Source: Aigarchaeota archaeon (GTDB taxonomy: Archaea > Thermoproteota > Nitrososphaeria_A > Caldarchaeales > Calditenuaceae). From it: a DNA stretch of 47,782 nucleotides. The stretch is taken from the NCBI GenBank assembly GCA_025059745.1, contig JANXDH010000004.1:1-47782 (forward strand). The letters are read 5' to 3'. A model generated the notes under the pieces. The model was given only the letters and a program-made list of their open reading frames with translations. It was not told the DNA's origin and searched no databases. Below are positions 24,384 through 31,485 of this stretch, in pieces. Every line of letters starts with the position of its first letter. Within the stretch, counting starts at the first letter, position 1. Both the position numbers and the translations under genes were made by a program.

Positions 24384-24694
24384 CAGGTATCACCCTTAAC
24401 CAGCCTGCTCTCGATCTCCCTTAGACCCAGCTTGACCGAGAGGCGGAGTACCTTCGAGAAGAGCCCCCTGTTATCGCCCAACAGCTCCTGAGACCTCGAG
24501 AGCTCGGAGACCAGCCTCTCTATTCTCCTGTAGTCCTCCGGGTCTAGGTAGAAGTGCACCTTCCTTCTTTTGTCCGAGGTGACCTTGAGCTCCTCGGTCT
24601 GGGCGACGCTGACGTTAGATATCATGTCCTCGACTCTAGGCAACAACCTGTCTAGATAGTTTTGGGGGAGTCGTCGTTGTGGTTGGCCTGACAT
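24383..24694 (-). CDS. Small DNA-binding protein, possible ribbon-helix-helix partner of ParA
   Basis: A 103-residue protein. After a polar N-terminus, residues 44-50 (RKVHFYL) form a likely beta-strand, followed by helices at 51-68 (DPEDYRRIERLVSELSRS) and 76-98, the order of a ribbon-helix-helix domain. It is the first gene of the parA operon; a TATA-like gataaaag (24717-24724) is centred 26 bp from the ATG at 24694. SegB, the archaeal partner of SegA, is an RHH protein, so an analogous role is inferred; there is no clear sequence match I can claim. Confidence 0.6.
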   Translation of the reverse strand: MSGQPQRRLPQNYLDRLLPRVEDMISNVSVAQTEELKVTSDKRRKVHFYLDPEDYRRIERLVSELSRSQELLGDNRGLFSKVLRLSVKLGLREIESRLVKGDT

Positions 24695-24762
24695 GAGGCG
24701 TATACCTCTCCCGCGAGATAAAAGTACCCCTCAATACCCCGTGGATGATATGGGCGAGGTAT

Positions 24763-24819
24763 TACCCACGGGTGACGTGGGTATACGTGAGTGAACGTAT
24801 CTTACATGTGTGACGTGTC
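24763..24819. repeat. Phased GTGA(A)CGT repeats and inverted repeats upstream of the par operon
   Basis: The motif starts at 24772 (GTGACGTG), 24791 (GTGAACGT) and 24810 (GTGACGTG), exactly 19 bp apart. Two inverted repeats overlap them: TACCCACG/CGTGGGTA (24763-24770 and 24776-24783) and ATACGT/ACGTAT (24783-24788 and 24795-24800). The array lies 40-105 bp upstream of the TATA box for the par operon, in the 139-bp gap after the E1-like gene. It is a candidate centromere-like site or operator for the RHH-like protein. Confidence 0.55.
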
Positions 24820-24833
24820 TGATGAGTGGGATA

Positions 24834-26018
24834 TCAGTAACGCGGCATGCTTGAATCAACCTCTACCGCGTATCTGTCTATACCGCCTGCAAGGTTGAAC
24901 GTTCTACTGAGGCCGATGTCCCTCAGCAGCTTGACCGCTAAGGCGCTCCGCATCCCCGTGTGACAGTAGACGATGATAGTCTTGGTCTGGTCTATCTCGT
25001 GGAGCCTTGAGGGCAATTGGGTGAGGGGAATGAGTTTGGCGTTCTTGAGACGGACGATCTCCCACTCCACATGCTCCCTCACATCGATCACCTCTATATC
25101 GTCACCCCTATCGATCATCTCCTTGAACCTCTTGGGCTCGATAGACATGTTGTAGTCGATCTCCTCTCCCGTAACCCGGACTCCGCACATCTGCTCGTAA
25201 TCTATCAGCTCCTTTATCGTCGGGTTATCGCCGCAGATTGGACAGCGCTGGTCCCGCTTTACGGTAAGCTCTTTAAAGTTCGTCGAGAGCGCATCTATTA
25301 TCAGAAGCCTGCCTATCAGAGGTTGACCGACACCCAGTATGAGCTTGAACGCCTCGTTGGCCTGTATGGCACCGACCATCCCTGGCAGGAACCCTAGCAC
25401 TCCGCCCTCGGCGCACGACGGTACGGTTCCTGGAGGAGGAGGGTCTGGGTAGAGGCACCTGTAGCAGGGACCCTTTCCAGGGTAGAAGACCGTGACCTGA
25501 CCGTCGAACCTGAATATGCTGCCGTAGACAAGCGGTTTACCGGTCATGACACACGCGTCGTTGAGCAGGTACCTCGTCGGGAAGTTATCGGTCGCGTCTA
25601 TTACTATGTCGTATTCACGTATTATATCCAAGGCGTTCGTTGAGTCGATCACCGTATCGTAAATCTTGACGCTAACGTTGGGGTTGAGCGCCTCAAGCCT
25701 CCTCTTGGCCACCTCGACCTTGGGCTTCCCTACGTCGTTAGTATCGAAGAGTATCTGGCGCTGGAGGTTCGTGAGGTCGACCTTGTCGAAGTCTATCAGG
25801 CCGATGGTTCCAACGCCTCCCGCCGCGAGGTACATAGAAATTGGAGATCCGAGGCCCCCTGTACCGACCACCAGCACGCTGGCCCTCTTCAGCCTCTTCT
25901 GACCTGACATGCCGACCTCGGGCATGATGAGCTGTCTCCCGTACCTGCGTATCTCCTCGTAACTGAGGGGGACGTCCCTCTCGGTCTTCAAAACGCTGGC
26001 CGTTGAGCGGGTGACCAT
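24834..26018 (-). CDS. E1-like adenylyltransferase fused to a rhodanese domain (MoeB/ThiF/Uba4 type)
   Basis: A 394-residue two-domain protein. Residues 20-260 are an E1-like domain that adenylates the C-terminal glycine of ubiquitin-like sulfur carriers: nucleotide loop GTGGLGSP (52-59), zinc cysteines 185/188 (CYRC) and 259/262 (CPIC), and probable catalytic Cys202 in PSCAEGG. Residues 295-390 are a rhodanese domain with active-site Cys352 in CHTGMRS, which would supply persulfide sulfur. The same fusion is known for eukaryotic Uba4/MOCS3 and some bacterial MoeB forms. Likely targets are SAMP/MoaD/ThiS-like carriers for tRNA thiolation or molybdopterin; none is encoded here. Confidence 0.92.
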   Translation of the reverse strand: MVTRSTASVLKTERDVPLSYEEIRRYGRQLIMPEVGMSGQKRLKRASVLVVGTGGLGSPISMYLAAGGVGTIGLIDFDKVDLTNLQRQILFDTNDVGKPKVEVAKRRLEALNPNVSVKIYDTVIDSTNALDIIREYDIVIDATDNFPTRYLLNDACVMTGKPLVYGSIFRFDGQVTVFYPGKGPCYRCLYPDPPPPGTVPSCAEGGVLGFLPGMVGAIQANEAFKLILGVGQPLIGRLLIIDALSTNFKELTVKRDQRCPICGDNPTIKELIDYEQMCGVRVTGEEIDYNMSIEPKRFKEMIDRGDDIEVIDVREHVEWEIVRLKNAKLIPLTQLPSRLHEIDQTKTIIVYCHTGMRSALAVKLLRDIGLSRTFNLAGGIDRYAVEVDSSMPRY

Positions 26019-26128
26019 GCCCTCGTACCTACTGAACCCTCTTGAACGCTAAATTTATATTTAATTCGTAGGTCGCTCCTGACCAGAGTTTTTATAGAGT
26101 AGAGCGTTCTCCTTTTTTGAGTCGATCA

Positions 26129-26689
26129 TCACGAGATGACCTTCACCAACCCTTTGGACTCAAATGCATCCAATAGATCGAGCGGTATCTTAGCTACGTC
26201 GCCCGGCAGGTACGGACCAAACCTTCGGCCGTACTTATCGACGACCAGGGGTATCCGTTCAATGATCAGGACGGTCGGCGAGCTAACCTCGGAGAGCGAG
26301 ATGTTCGGCACCTCAAAGTTCGAGACGACACCGTCGATTACTCTCGTGTAGTTCTTCAACACGCGAGACATCATGGTGTAGAGCTCCCGTTCCATGGGTA
26401 GCGCACCGCTCAATCTGTCACCTCTCAGCACCATCTCTGTCACTTTCCTCATCCTTATGGATAAAAGGTCACCCAGCACGTAAGAGATCGCCTGAAGCTC
26501 CCTCTCCCTCAGCTGGGTATTGATCGATTGTCTCTCTGCGGCCAGCCGTATCTGCCTTCTCAAATTTATCGCGTATTCCTTAAGCTCGTTGATGAAGTCG
26601 GTCTTTAGTCCCACGAGCTCGGCCCTCGACTTCTCCTCCCGCCAGAGTTCGATCAGCCTCTCGTATACAGTACTCAACGTGATATTCAA
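26129..26689 (-). CDS. GINS complex subunit, Gins51 (Gins15) type
   Basis: A 186-residue protein with a long helical N-terminal domain (residues 1-125) followed by a small beta-rich C-terminal domain (about 133-186: VLIIERIPLVVDKYGRRFGPYLPGDVAKIP and LLDAFESKGLVKVI). That order is Gins51, opposite to the Gins23-type protein at 6548. It lies 20 bp after priS on the same strand, as often seen in archaea. Together with Gins23 it would complete the tetrameric GINS of the replicative helicase. Confidence 0.88.
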   Translation of the reverse strand: MNITLSTVYERLIELWREEKSRAELVGLKTDFINELKEYAINLRRQIRLAAERQSINTQLRERELQAISYVLGDLLSIRMRKVTEMVLRGDRLSGALPMERELYTMMSRVLKNYTRVIDGVVSNFEVPNISLSEVSSPTVLIIERIPLVVDKYGRRFGPYLPGDVAKIPLDLLDAFESKGLVKVIS

Positions 26690-26709
26690 TGGGTCCGGGG
26701 ATAAAAATA

Positions 26710-27930
26710 CTATGCGACCAAGCTCGCTAACCCCTTACAGATCAGGTACACCGCTGCGTAACGTGGCAGGGAGATCTTTGTAGGCTCCCTCACCTCATCG
26801 ATCGTCACTTCACCTATCGAGAACCGCGGAGAGAAGAACACCGTGAGGGGCACCGGTTCGTCGTCCAGGGCTATCGAGTCACGCAACGGGTCAAAATCAC
26901 TAACGTCCTCGATGCTCAATCTCTTGGTGAGCAGACCCGTCTTGCCGTTCAGGGTGCCTGACAGCCTCAGGAGCCTGTGTAGGTCCTGCGTCACCACCGG
27001 GTCTATGTTTACGCCCTCGACCTTCGCGGCCGCCTCTGATAACGCCCTCCACTGCTTCGCCGTACCGACGTTCCAATCCGGTTCCGCGCTCCAGACCGTA
27101 CTGATCTCTCCGATGTTTTTCAGGTCTCTGAAGGTGCTCTGATCGCCCTGTATGAGAAACTGGTATATACGCCTAATGATCCTCCCCCTCCACCCAAACG
27201 ATCTCAGGTCCGGCGGTGGGTAGTCAGTGAGTCTGGGCCTCCCCTTCTTCCCTTGGACGGGCGAGGGGATACCGAGGTACGAGGGCTCCAGTCCTCTCGC
27301 GGTCAGGTAGTTGACGATCTCCCTCCTGCTTAACTGATCGAGGCCCACGTAATCCGATGAGTAGACGACCAAGTGATAGCCTCTGTTGCCGGAGAAAGCG
27401 ACCTCCAACTCGTCCTCAGACACACCGAAGTCGTCTATCAGCACGTCAATCAATTTCATCAGCTCGTTCTTCGTCCCGTTGAGGCACCTCTCGCAGACCC
27501 ATTCAACATCATAGAGCCTCGACTTACACCTGCCACACGACTCCATCGATTTATCGGCGGTGGTGCCGCAGTTCTTGCAGATCCTGTACTCGTGCTCGGA
27601 TGAGCAGTCTGAGGGTATGTGGTCCGCGTCTATGTCAAATACGAGGTCCGTGCCCATCCACTCCTTCTCCTCCATCGGGGCCGAGGGGTACTTGTAGTAC
27701 GCGGCTGACCTGTAAGCGTGTAATGGGGAGTTCTTGACGATGGCGTCCCTCACCTCCTCTTCGGAGCTGAACGCGAGGTGCCTGACCATCACCTTCTCGC
27801 CGAATTGAAAGTAGGCGTACTCCCTGTTCGCCGGGCTCGTGGGAGGAGCTATCTTATCGCGGTTGTTACGATAGTAGGAGGAGAACGCCCTCTTGACGAA
27901 CGATGCGTCTCTCTCGGTGTTAAACGACAA
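26710..27930 (-). CDS. priS: DNA primase catalytic subunit PriS
   Basis: A 406-residue archaeo-eukaryotic primase small subunit. The catalytic aspartates are Asp99 and Asp101 in VFDIDADH, SGNRGYHLVV is the nucleotide-binding segment, and DPVVTQDLHRLLRLSGTLNGKTG near 310-330 is the late signature. Two cysteine pairs (118/121 and 132/135), with another pair at 146/149, form the zinc region. The TTG at 27930 is chosen because a TATA-like agtaatatta on the minus strand (27957-27967) is about 30 bp upstream; the nearby ATG is out of frame. PriL is not in the window. Confidence 0.96.
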   Translation of the reverse strand: MSFNTERDASFVKRAFSSYYRNNRDKIAPPTSPANREYAYFQFGEKVMVRHLAFSSEEEVRDAIVKNSPLHAYRSAAYYKYPSAPMEEKEWMGTDLVFDIDADHIPSDCSSEHEYRICKNCGTTADKSMESCGRCKSRLYDVEWVCERCLNGTKNELMKLIDVLIDDFGVSEDELEVAFSGNRGYHLVVYSSDYVGLDQLSRREIVNYLTARGLEPSYLGIPSPVQGKKGRPRLTDYPPPDLRSFGWRGRIIRRIYQFLIQGDQSTFRDLKNIGEISTVWSAEPDWNVGTAKQWRALSEAAAKVEGVNIDPVVTQDLHRLLRLSGTLNGKTGLLTKRLSIEDVSDFDPLRDSIALDDEPVPLTVFFSPRFSIGEVTIDEVREPTKISLPRYAAVYLICKGLASLVA

Positions 27931-28018
27931 CCCGGACGCATGTAGTCAGTTCTCCTCTAATATTACTCTTGTGAAGAGCTTAAAATATTCCCATCCGTTT
28001 AAGCGACGGAGATAAGAC

Positions 28019-29356
28019 TTGACCAACGTGGGAGTTCTCGGGCTTGGCTACGTCGGGCTGGTTACCGCTGCGTGCCTCTCGAGCAGGGGGATCAGGACGT
28101 TCTGTTACGATGTAGACGTTGAGAAACTCAGAAGTCTCAGGCGCGGTCTCTCACCGATATTCGAGCCCGGCCTCAAGGAGATGATACGAGACGTCGTCGA
28201 CTCGGGGACCCTGATTGTTACCGATAGTCTCGATGATGTGATCCGTAACACGAGCATTGCGTTCATCACTGTCGGCACCCCCAGTTCTCCCGATGGCCAG
28301 GTCGATCTATCCTATATCAGGGCCGTCTCGGAGAACATAGGAGCTGCGCTGAGGGGGAGACCGGACGGGTACCTCGTTGTAGTCAAGAGCACTGTACCCC
28401 CTGGAACTACTGCGGGCGTGATCAAGCCGGTGATAGAGGGTGGATCCGGTAGGTCATGTGGGAGGGGGTTCTCTCTCTGCGTGAACCCTGAGTTCCTCAG
28501 AGAGGGTAATGCAGTATACGACACGCTAAATCCGGACAGGATAGTGATAGGTGAGGTCGATCCCGGTTCATCGAGGCCGCTCATTGAGCTCTACACGAAA
28601 TTCTACGGAGAGAGGAGGCCACCTACGTTGATAACCAATCACGTCAACGCTGAGCTCATAAAATATACCAATAACCTTTTCCTCGCCATGAGAGTCAGCG
28701 CAATCAATATGATCGCCAACGTCTGTCAGAGGATACCGGGGGCCGACGTCACGGTCGTTGCGGAGGGCGTGGGGATGGACCGGAGGATAGGGCCTCACTT
28801 TCTCCGCGCGGGTCTCGGGTGGGGCGGGTCGTGTTGGCCGAAGGATCTAAGGGGGCTCAGGTACTTGGCTCGCTCGCTCAACGTGGAGGTTCCTCTGATA
28901 GACGCGACCATCGAAGTGAACGAGCAACAGCCATTACTCGCAGTTAAAATGGCCTCTGAGATGTTAGGTACGTTGAGGGGGAAGAGGGTGGCAGTGCTCG
29001 GCCTCTCCTTCAAACCGGGCACCGATGATATACGTGAGGCGACATCCCTCAAGCTGATTAGACACCTCCTCGAGAGCGGTGCTACCGTAGTGGCCTACGA
29101 CCCCGCGGCGATGGAGAACGCTAGAAGGGTCCTCGGGAACTCGATAACCTTCGCCAGATCTCCACGAGATTGCTTGGACGGTGCAGACTGTTGCATATTA
29201 GTCACTGAGTGGGAGGAGTTCAAGTCCCTCACGCCCCTCGATTTCGCCGGCAGGATGAGGTTCCCGTTACTGATAGATGGGAGGAGAGTCTACGACCCCA
29301 CAGTCTTCTCTAAGGGGTTGAGGTACGTGGCCGTCGGCTTGGGTCCCAGAGAGTGA
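28019..29356 (+). CDS. ugd: UDP-glucose/UDP-sugar 6-dehydrogenase
   Basis: A 445-residue NAD-dependent UDP-sugar dehydrogenase that makes UDP-uronic acids for surface polysaccharide or N-glycans. It has the Rossmann loop GLGYVGLVTAACL at the N-terminus, VKSTVPPGTT, the substrate loop NPEFLREG, the catalytic cysteine in GWGGSCWPKDL, and the C-terminal FKPGTDDIREA. UDP-ManNAc or GDP-mannose dehydrogenase are alternatives. TTG at 28019 follows a TATA-like cttaaaatattc (27978-27989) by about 30 bp. No glycosyltransferase is nearby. Confidence 0.93.
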   Translation: MTNVGVLGLGYVGLVTAACLSSRGIRTFCYDVDVEKLRSLRRGLSPIFEPGLKEMIRDVVDSGTLIVTDSLDDVIRNTSIAFITVGTPSSPDGQVDLSYIRAVSENIGAALRGRPDGYLVVVKSTVPPGTTAGVIKPVIEGGSGRSCGRGFSLCVNPEFLREGNAVYDTLNPDRIVIGEVDPGSSRPLIELYTKFYGERRPPTLITNHVNAELIKYTNNLFLAMRVSAINMIANVCQRIPGADVTVVAEGVGMDRRIGPHFLRAGLGWGGSCWPKDLRGLRYLARSLNVEVPLIDATIEVNEQQPLLAVKMASEMLGTLRGKRVAVLGLSFKPGTDDIREATSLKLIRHLLESGATVVAYDPAAMENARRVLGNSITFARSPRDCLDGADCCILVTEWEEFKSLTPLDFAGRMRFPLLIDGRRVYDPTVFSKGLRYVAVGLGPRE

Positions 29357-29379
29357 TCTCAACTCTAGGAGTCTCCAAG

Positions 29380-29408
29380 GTGATAAGAGATAGCGACTTA
29401 GTTATCAC
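29380..29408. promoter_or_regulatory. Inverted repeat GTGATAA/TTATCAC upstream of the first DHS gene
   Basis: Perfect 7-bp arms (29380-29386 and 29402-29408) with a 15-bp spacer lie just upstream of a TATA-like agatagataagc (29421-29432) for the gene at 29451. The position suits a regulator site, but could also be a weak terminator for ugd. A 7-bp repeat of this kind can occur by chance. Confidence 0.3.
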
Positions 29409-29450
29409 GGTGTGAACCCAAGATAGATAAGCGAGCGCCCTCAACTATCG

Positions 29451-30377
29451 TTGAGTATGAGTCAACCTATAAGGGACTTGGAGATCGACCCCGGTACATC
29501 TCTCGCGCAGCTCCTAAGAGAGATGAGTCTCTCAGGAGGATTCATGGGCGCTAACCTCGGTGACGCATTTGGACTCCTCATGGAGATGTTGAGAGACGAT
29601 GAGTGTCTCAAGATCCTTTCCTTCACGGGCAACGTCATAGCCACTGGCACCCGCGGAGTCATCCGAGATATGGTCAGGAGGAGGATCTTCGACGTGATAA
29701 TCACGACGTGTGGAGCACTCGACCACGACGTGGCTAGGACCTATGCGGAGTACGAGAGGTCTAGCTTCGATGACGATGACTACGCCCTGAGGAGAGACGG
29801 CTATCATCGACTAGGCAACGTGAAGATAAGGTTCGAGGATTACGGCCACCTGATAGAAGAGTTCATGCAGAGAGTCGTGACCGGAAAACTATCCGGAAGG
29901 TCGGTGGGGAGCTATGAGGTCGCCTGGTCCATCGGTGAGCACCTAAACGAGAAGTCATTCCTCTACTGGTGTAACGTGAACAGGATACCCGTCATAGTGC
30001 CCGGGATACTTGACGGTGCCGTCGGGTACCAGCTCTGGTTGAGGGGTTCTCAGCACAAGGTCGCTCTCGATCTTTTCAGGGACCAGAAGCTGCTGAACGA
30101 TATGATATGGGATACGGAGAGGGCCGGCGCGTTGATAGTCGGTGGCGGTATCTCGAAGCACCATACTCTATGGTGGGCTCAATTCGCCGACGGTCTCAAG
30201 TACGCCGTTTACGTCACGACGGCCGATGAGTACGACGGGAGTCTGAGCGGTGCGAGACCGAGGGAGGCGGTGTCTTGGAAGAAGATAGCCGATGACGCGA
30301 GGCACGTCTTCGTGAAGGCAGACGCGACCATAGCTCTGCCGATACTGTATCTCGCCCTAATCAGTGAGCTCAAGTAG
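29451..30377 (+). CDS. dys: Deoxyhypusine synthase (family copy 1)
   Basis: A 308-residue deoxyhypusine synthase family protein, expected to transfer the aminobutyl group of spermidine to a lysine of translation factor aIF5A using NAD. ILSFTGNVIATGTRGVIRDMV and VIITTCGALDHDVART are typical of archaeal DHS, and YDGSLSGARPREAVSW is the late spermidine-site segment. At the place of the catalytic lysine (Lys329 in human DHS) the sequence reads FVKADAT, so Lys289 is two residues from where I align the human lysine. TTG at 29451 or ATG at 29457 may be used. It is convergent with the second copy after 3 bp. Confidence 0.88.
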   Translation: MSMSQPIRDLEIDPGTSLAQLLREMSLSGGFMGANLGDAFGLLMEMLRDDECLKILSFTGNVIATGTRGVIRDMVRRRIFDVIITTCGALDHDVARTYAEYERSSFDDDDYALRRDGYHRLGNVKIRFEDYGHLIEEFMQRVVTGKLSGRSVGSYEVAWSIGEHLNEKSFLYWCNVNRIPVIVPGILDGAVGYQLWLRGSQHKVALDLFRDQKLLNDMIWDTERAGALIVGGGISKHHTLWWAQFADGLKYAVYVTTADEYDGSLSGARPREAVSWKKIADDARHVFVKADATIALPILYLALISELK

Positions 30378-30380
30378 GGA

Positions 30381-31442
30381 CTAGAGTTCAGCTACGTCTT
30401 TGAAGACCCAGGAGAGGTCCGGTACGCTCTCACGGGTCTTGACCCTCTCCGCTAGGGCGTGGACTACAAGAGGGAGCGCTATCGTTATATCACAAGAGCA
30501 CTGGACGTTCCTCCCCTCTGGGCTCTCCTTCCCCCAACTCTCAGCCTCCTCGAAGGACGCACCGGATAACCCTCCCCAGTGCGGCGAGTCGGTGGTGATC
30601 TGTATAGCGTAGTTGTGAGGCCTCACTGTGGTCAGGTCGCCCCCCTCAAGCGTATCGACGGCAACGGCGGAGAGCTGTATGAAGTCCTTCGGTACGCCCC
30701 CGCCGAGGTAGATTACACCGCTCTTCGAGAACCGCGACTTTATCCTCACTAACTGTTCAAAGTCCTTGAACTGATCGATCAATAGCTTGCGTTCGGGTCT
30801 GTGATACCTCATATAGAGATAAGCCATCCCGTATCCGCTGTCAACTATCGCGGGGACGAAGACCGGTACCTTCGCTCGCCAGGCCGAAGTCACTATGCCG
30901 TCTATCTTCCTGCCATCTAACCATCTGCCGAATAGGTGTAGGAACTCCGCGGAGGAGATGGGCCTATCTATCTCGAGGTCCATCATGAACTGAGCTATCT
31001 TCTTCTCGATCTCAATGTAGTCCCTCTCGAGCGCGAAGACGTCATAGAACCTCAGTATCCTCATCTTCCTCAGCTCCCAGTCATTGACGTTTGGGCTCCC
31101 CTTCCAGTAACCGTACCCCATAGCGTCCAGGATGTCCTCTGAGACGTTCGCTCCCGTCGAGACTAATACGTCTATGAACCTCCTCTCGATCAACCACTTT
31201 ATTATCTTCCACTGGCCGGTGGTGCTCATAGAACCCGCGTATCCCAACATTATCACTACATCCCTCCCCGAGAGCATGTCCGACCACACATCGACTATCT
31301 CGCCCAGTCTGCGTCCCTGGAATCCCGTATCGGCCATCTCATTCAGTAATTGCGAGACCGACTTCGACCCGATGTCGATCGCTCTCAGCCTCTGCCTCAA
31401 ATAGGATAGAGGCGACGGGTCCGATGAATCGCACATTTTCAT
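30381..31442 (-). CDS. Deoxyhypusine synthase-like protein (family copy 2, no apparent catalytic lysine)
   Basis: A 353-residue paralogue with the fold motifs MLGYAGSMSTTGQWKIIKWL, VLVSTGANVSEDILDAMG, IYLGGGVPKDFIQLSAV and HWGGLSGASFEEAESWGK. It resembles the divergent branch of DHS-like proteins found in some bacteria and archaea. At the position of the catalytic lysine it reads VQCSCDIT, with no lysine in that segment, so lysine modification of aIF5A is doubtful; homospermidine-type or other polyamine chemistry is possible. The ATG at 31442 follows a TATA-like element at 31467-31478. It is convergent with the first copy, with a 3-bp gap. Confidence 0.85.
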   Translation of the reverse strand: MKMCDSSDPSPLSYLRQRLRAIDIGSKSVSQLLNEMADTGFQGRRLGEIVDVWSDMLSGRDVVIMLGYAGSMSTTGQWKIIKWLIERRFIDVLVSTGANVSEDILDAMGYGYWKGSPNVNDWELRKMRILRFYDVFALERDYIEIEKKIAQFMMDLEIDRPISSAEFLHLFGRWLDGRKIDGIVTSAWRAKVPVFVPAIVDSGYGMAYLYMRYHRPERKLLIDQFKDFEQLVRIKSRFSKSGVIYLGGGVPKDFIQLSAVAVDTLEGGDLTTVRPHNYAIQITTDSPHWGGLSGASFEEAESWGKESPEGRNVQCSCDITIALPLVVHALAERVKTRESVPDLSWVFKDVAEL

Positions 31443-31485
31443 TTCTAATGCTATTTAGTCCTCTCGTTAATATATTTTCAAAAAG

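Noticed and set aside
23457-24694. ParA operon as part of an integrated plasmid
   Set aside because: The flanks are core chromosomal genes (dphB, E1-like, GINS, priS), with no integrase, repeat boundary or composition change.
24763-24819. CRISPR array
   Set aside because: The repeat unit is only about 8 bp with 19-bp period and there are no cas genes; it does not fit repeat-spacer structure.
28019-29356. Start of a surface-polysaccharide gene cluster
   Set aside because: Only the UDP-sugar dehydrogenase is present; no glycosyltransferase or flippase gene is near.
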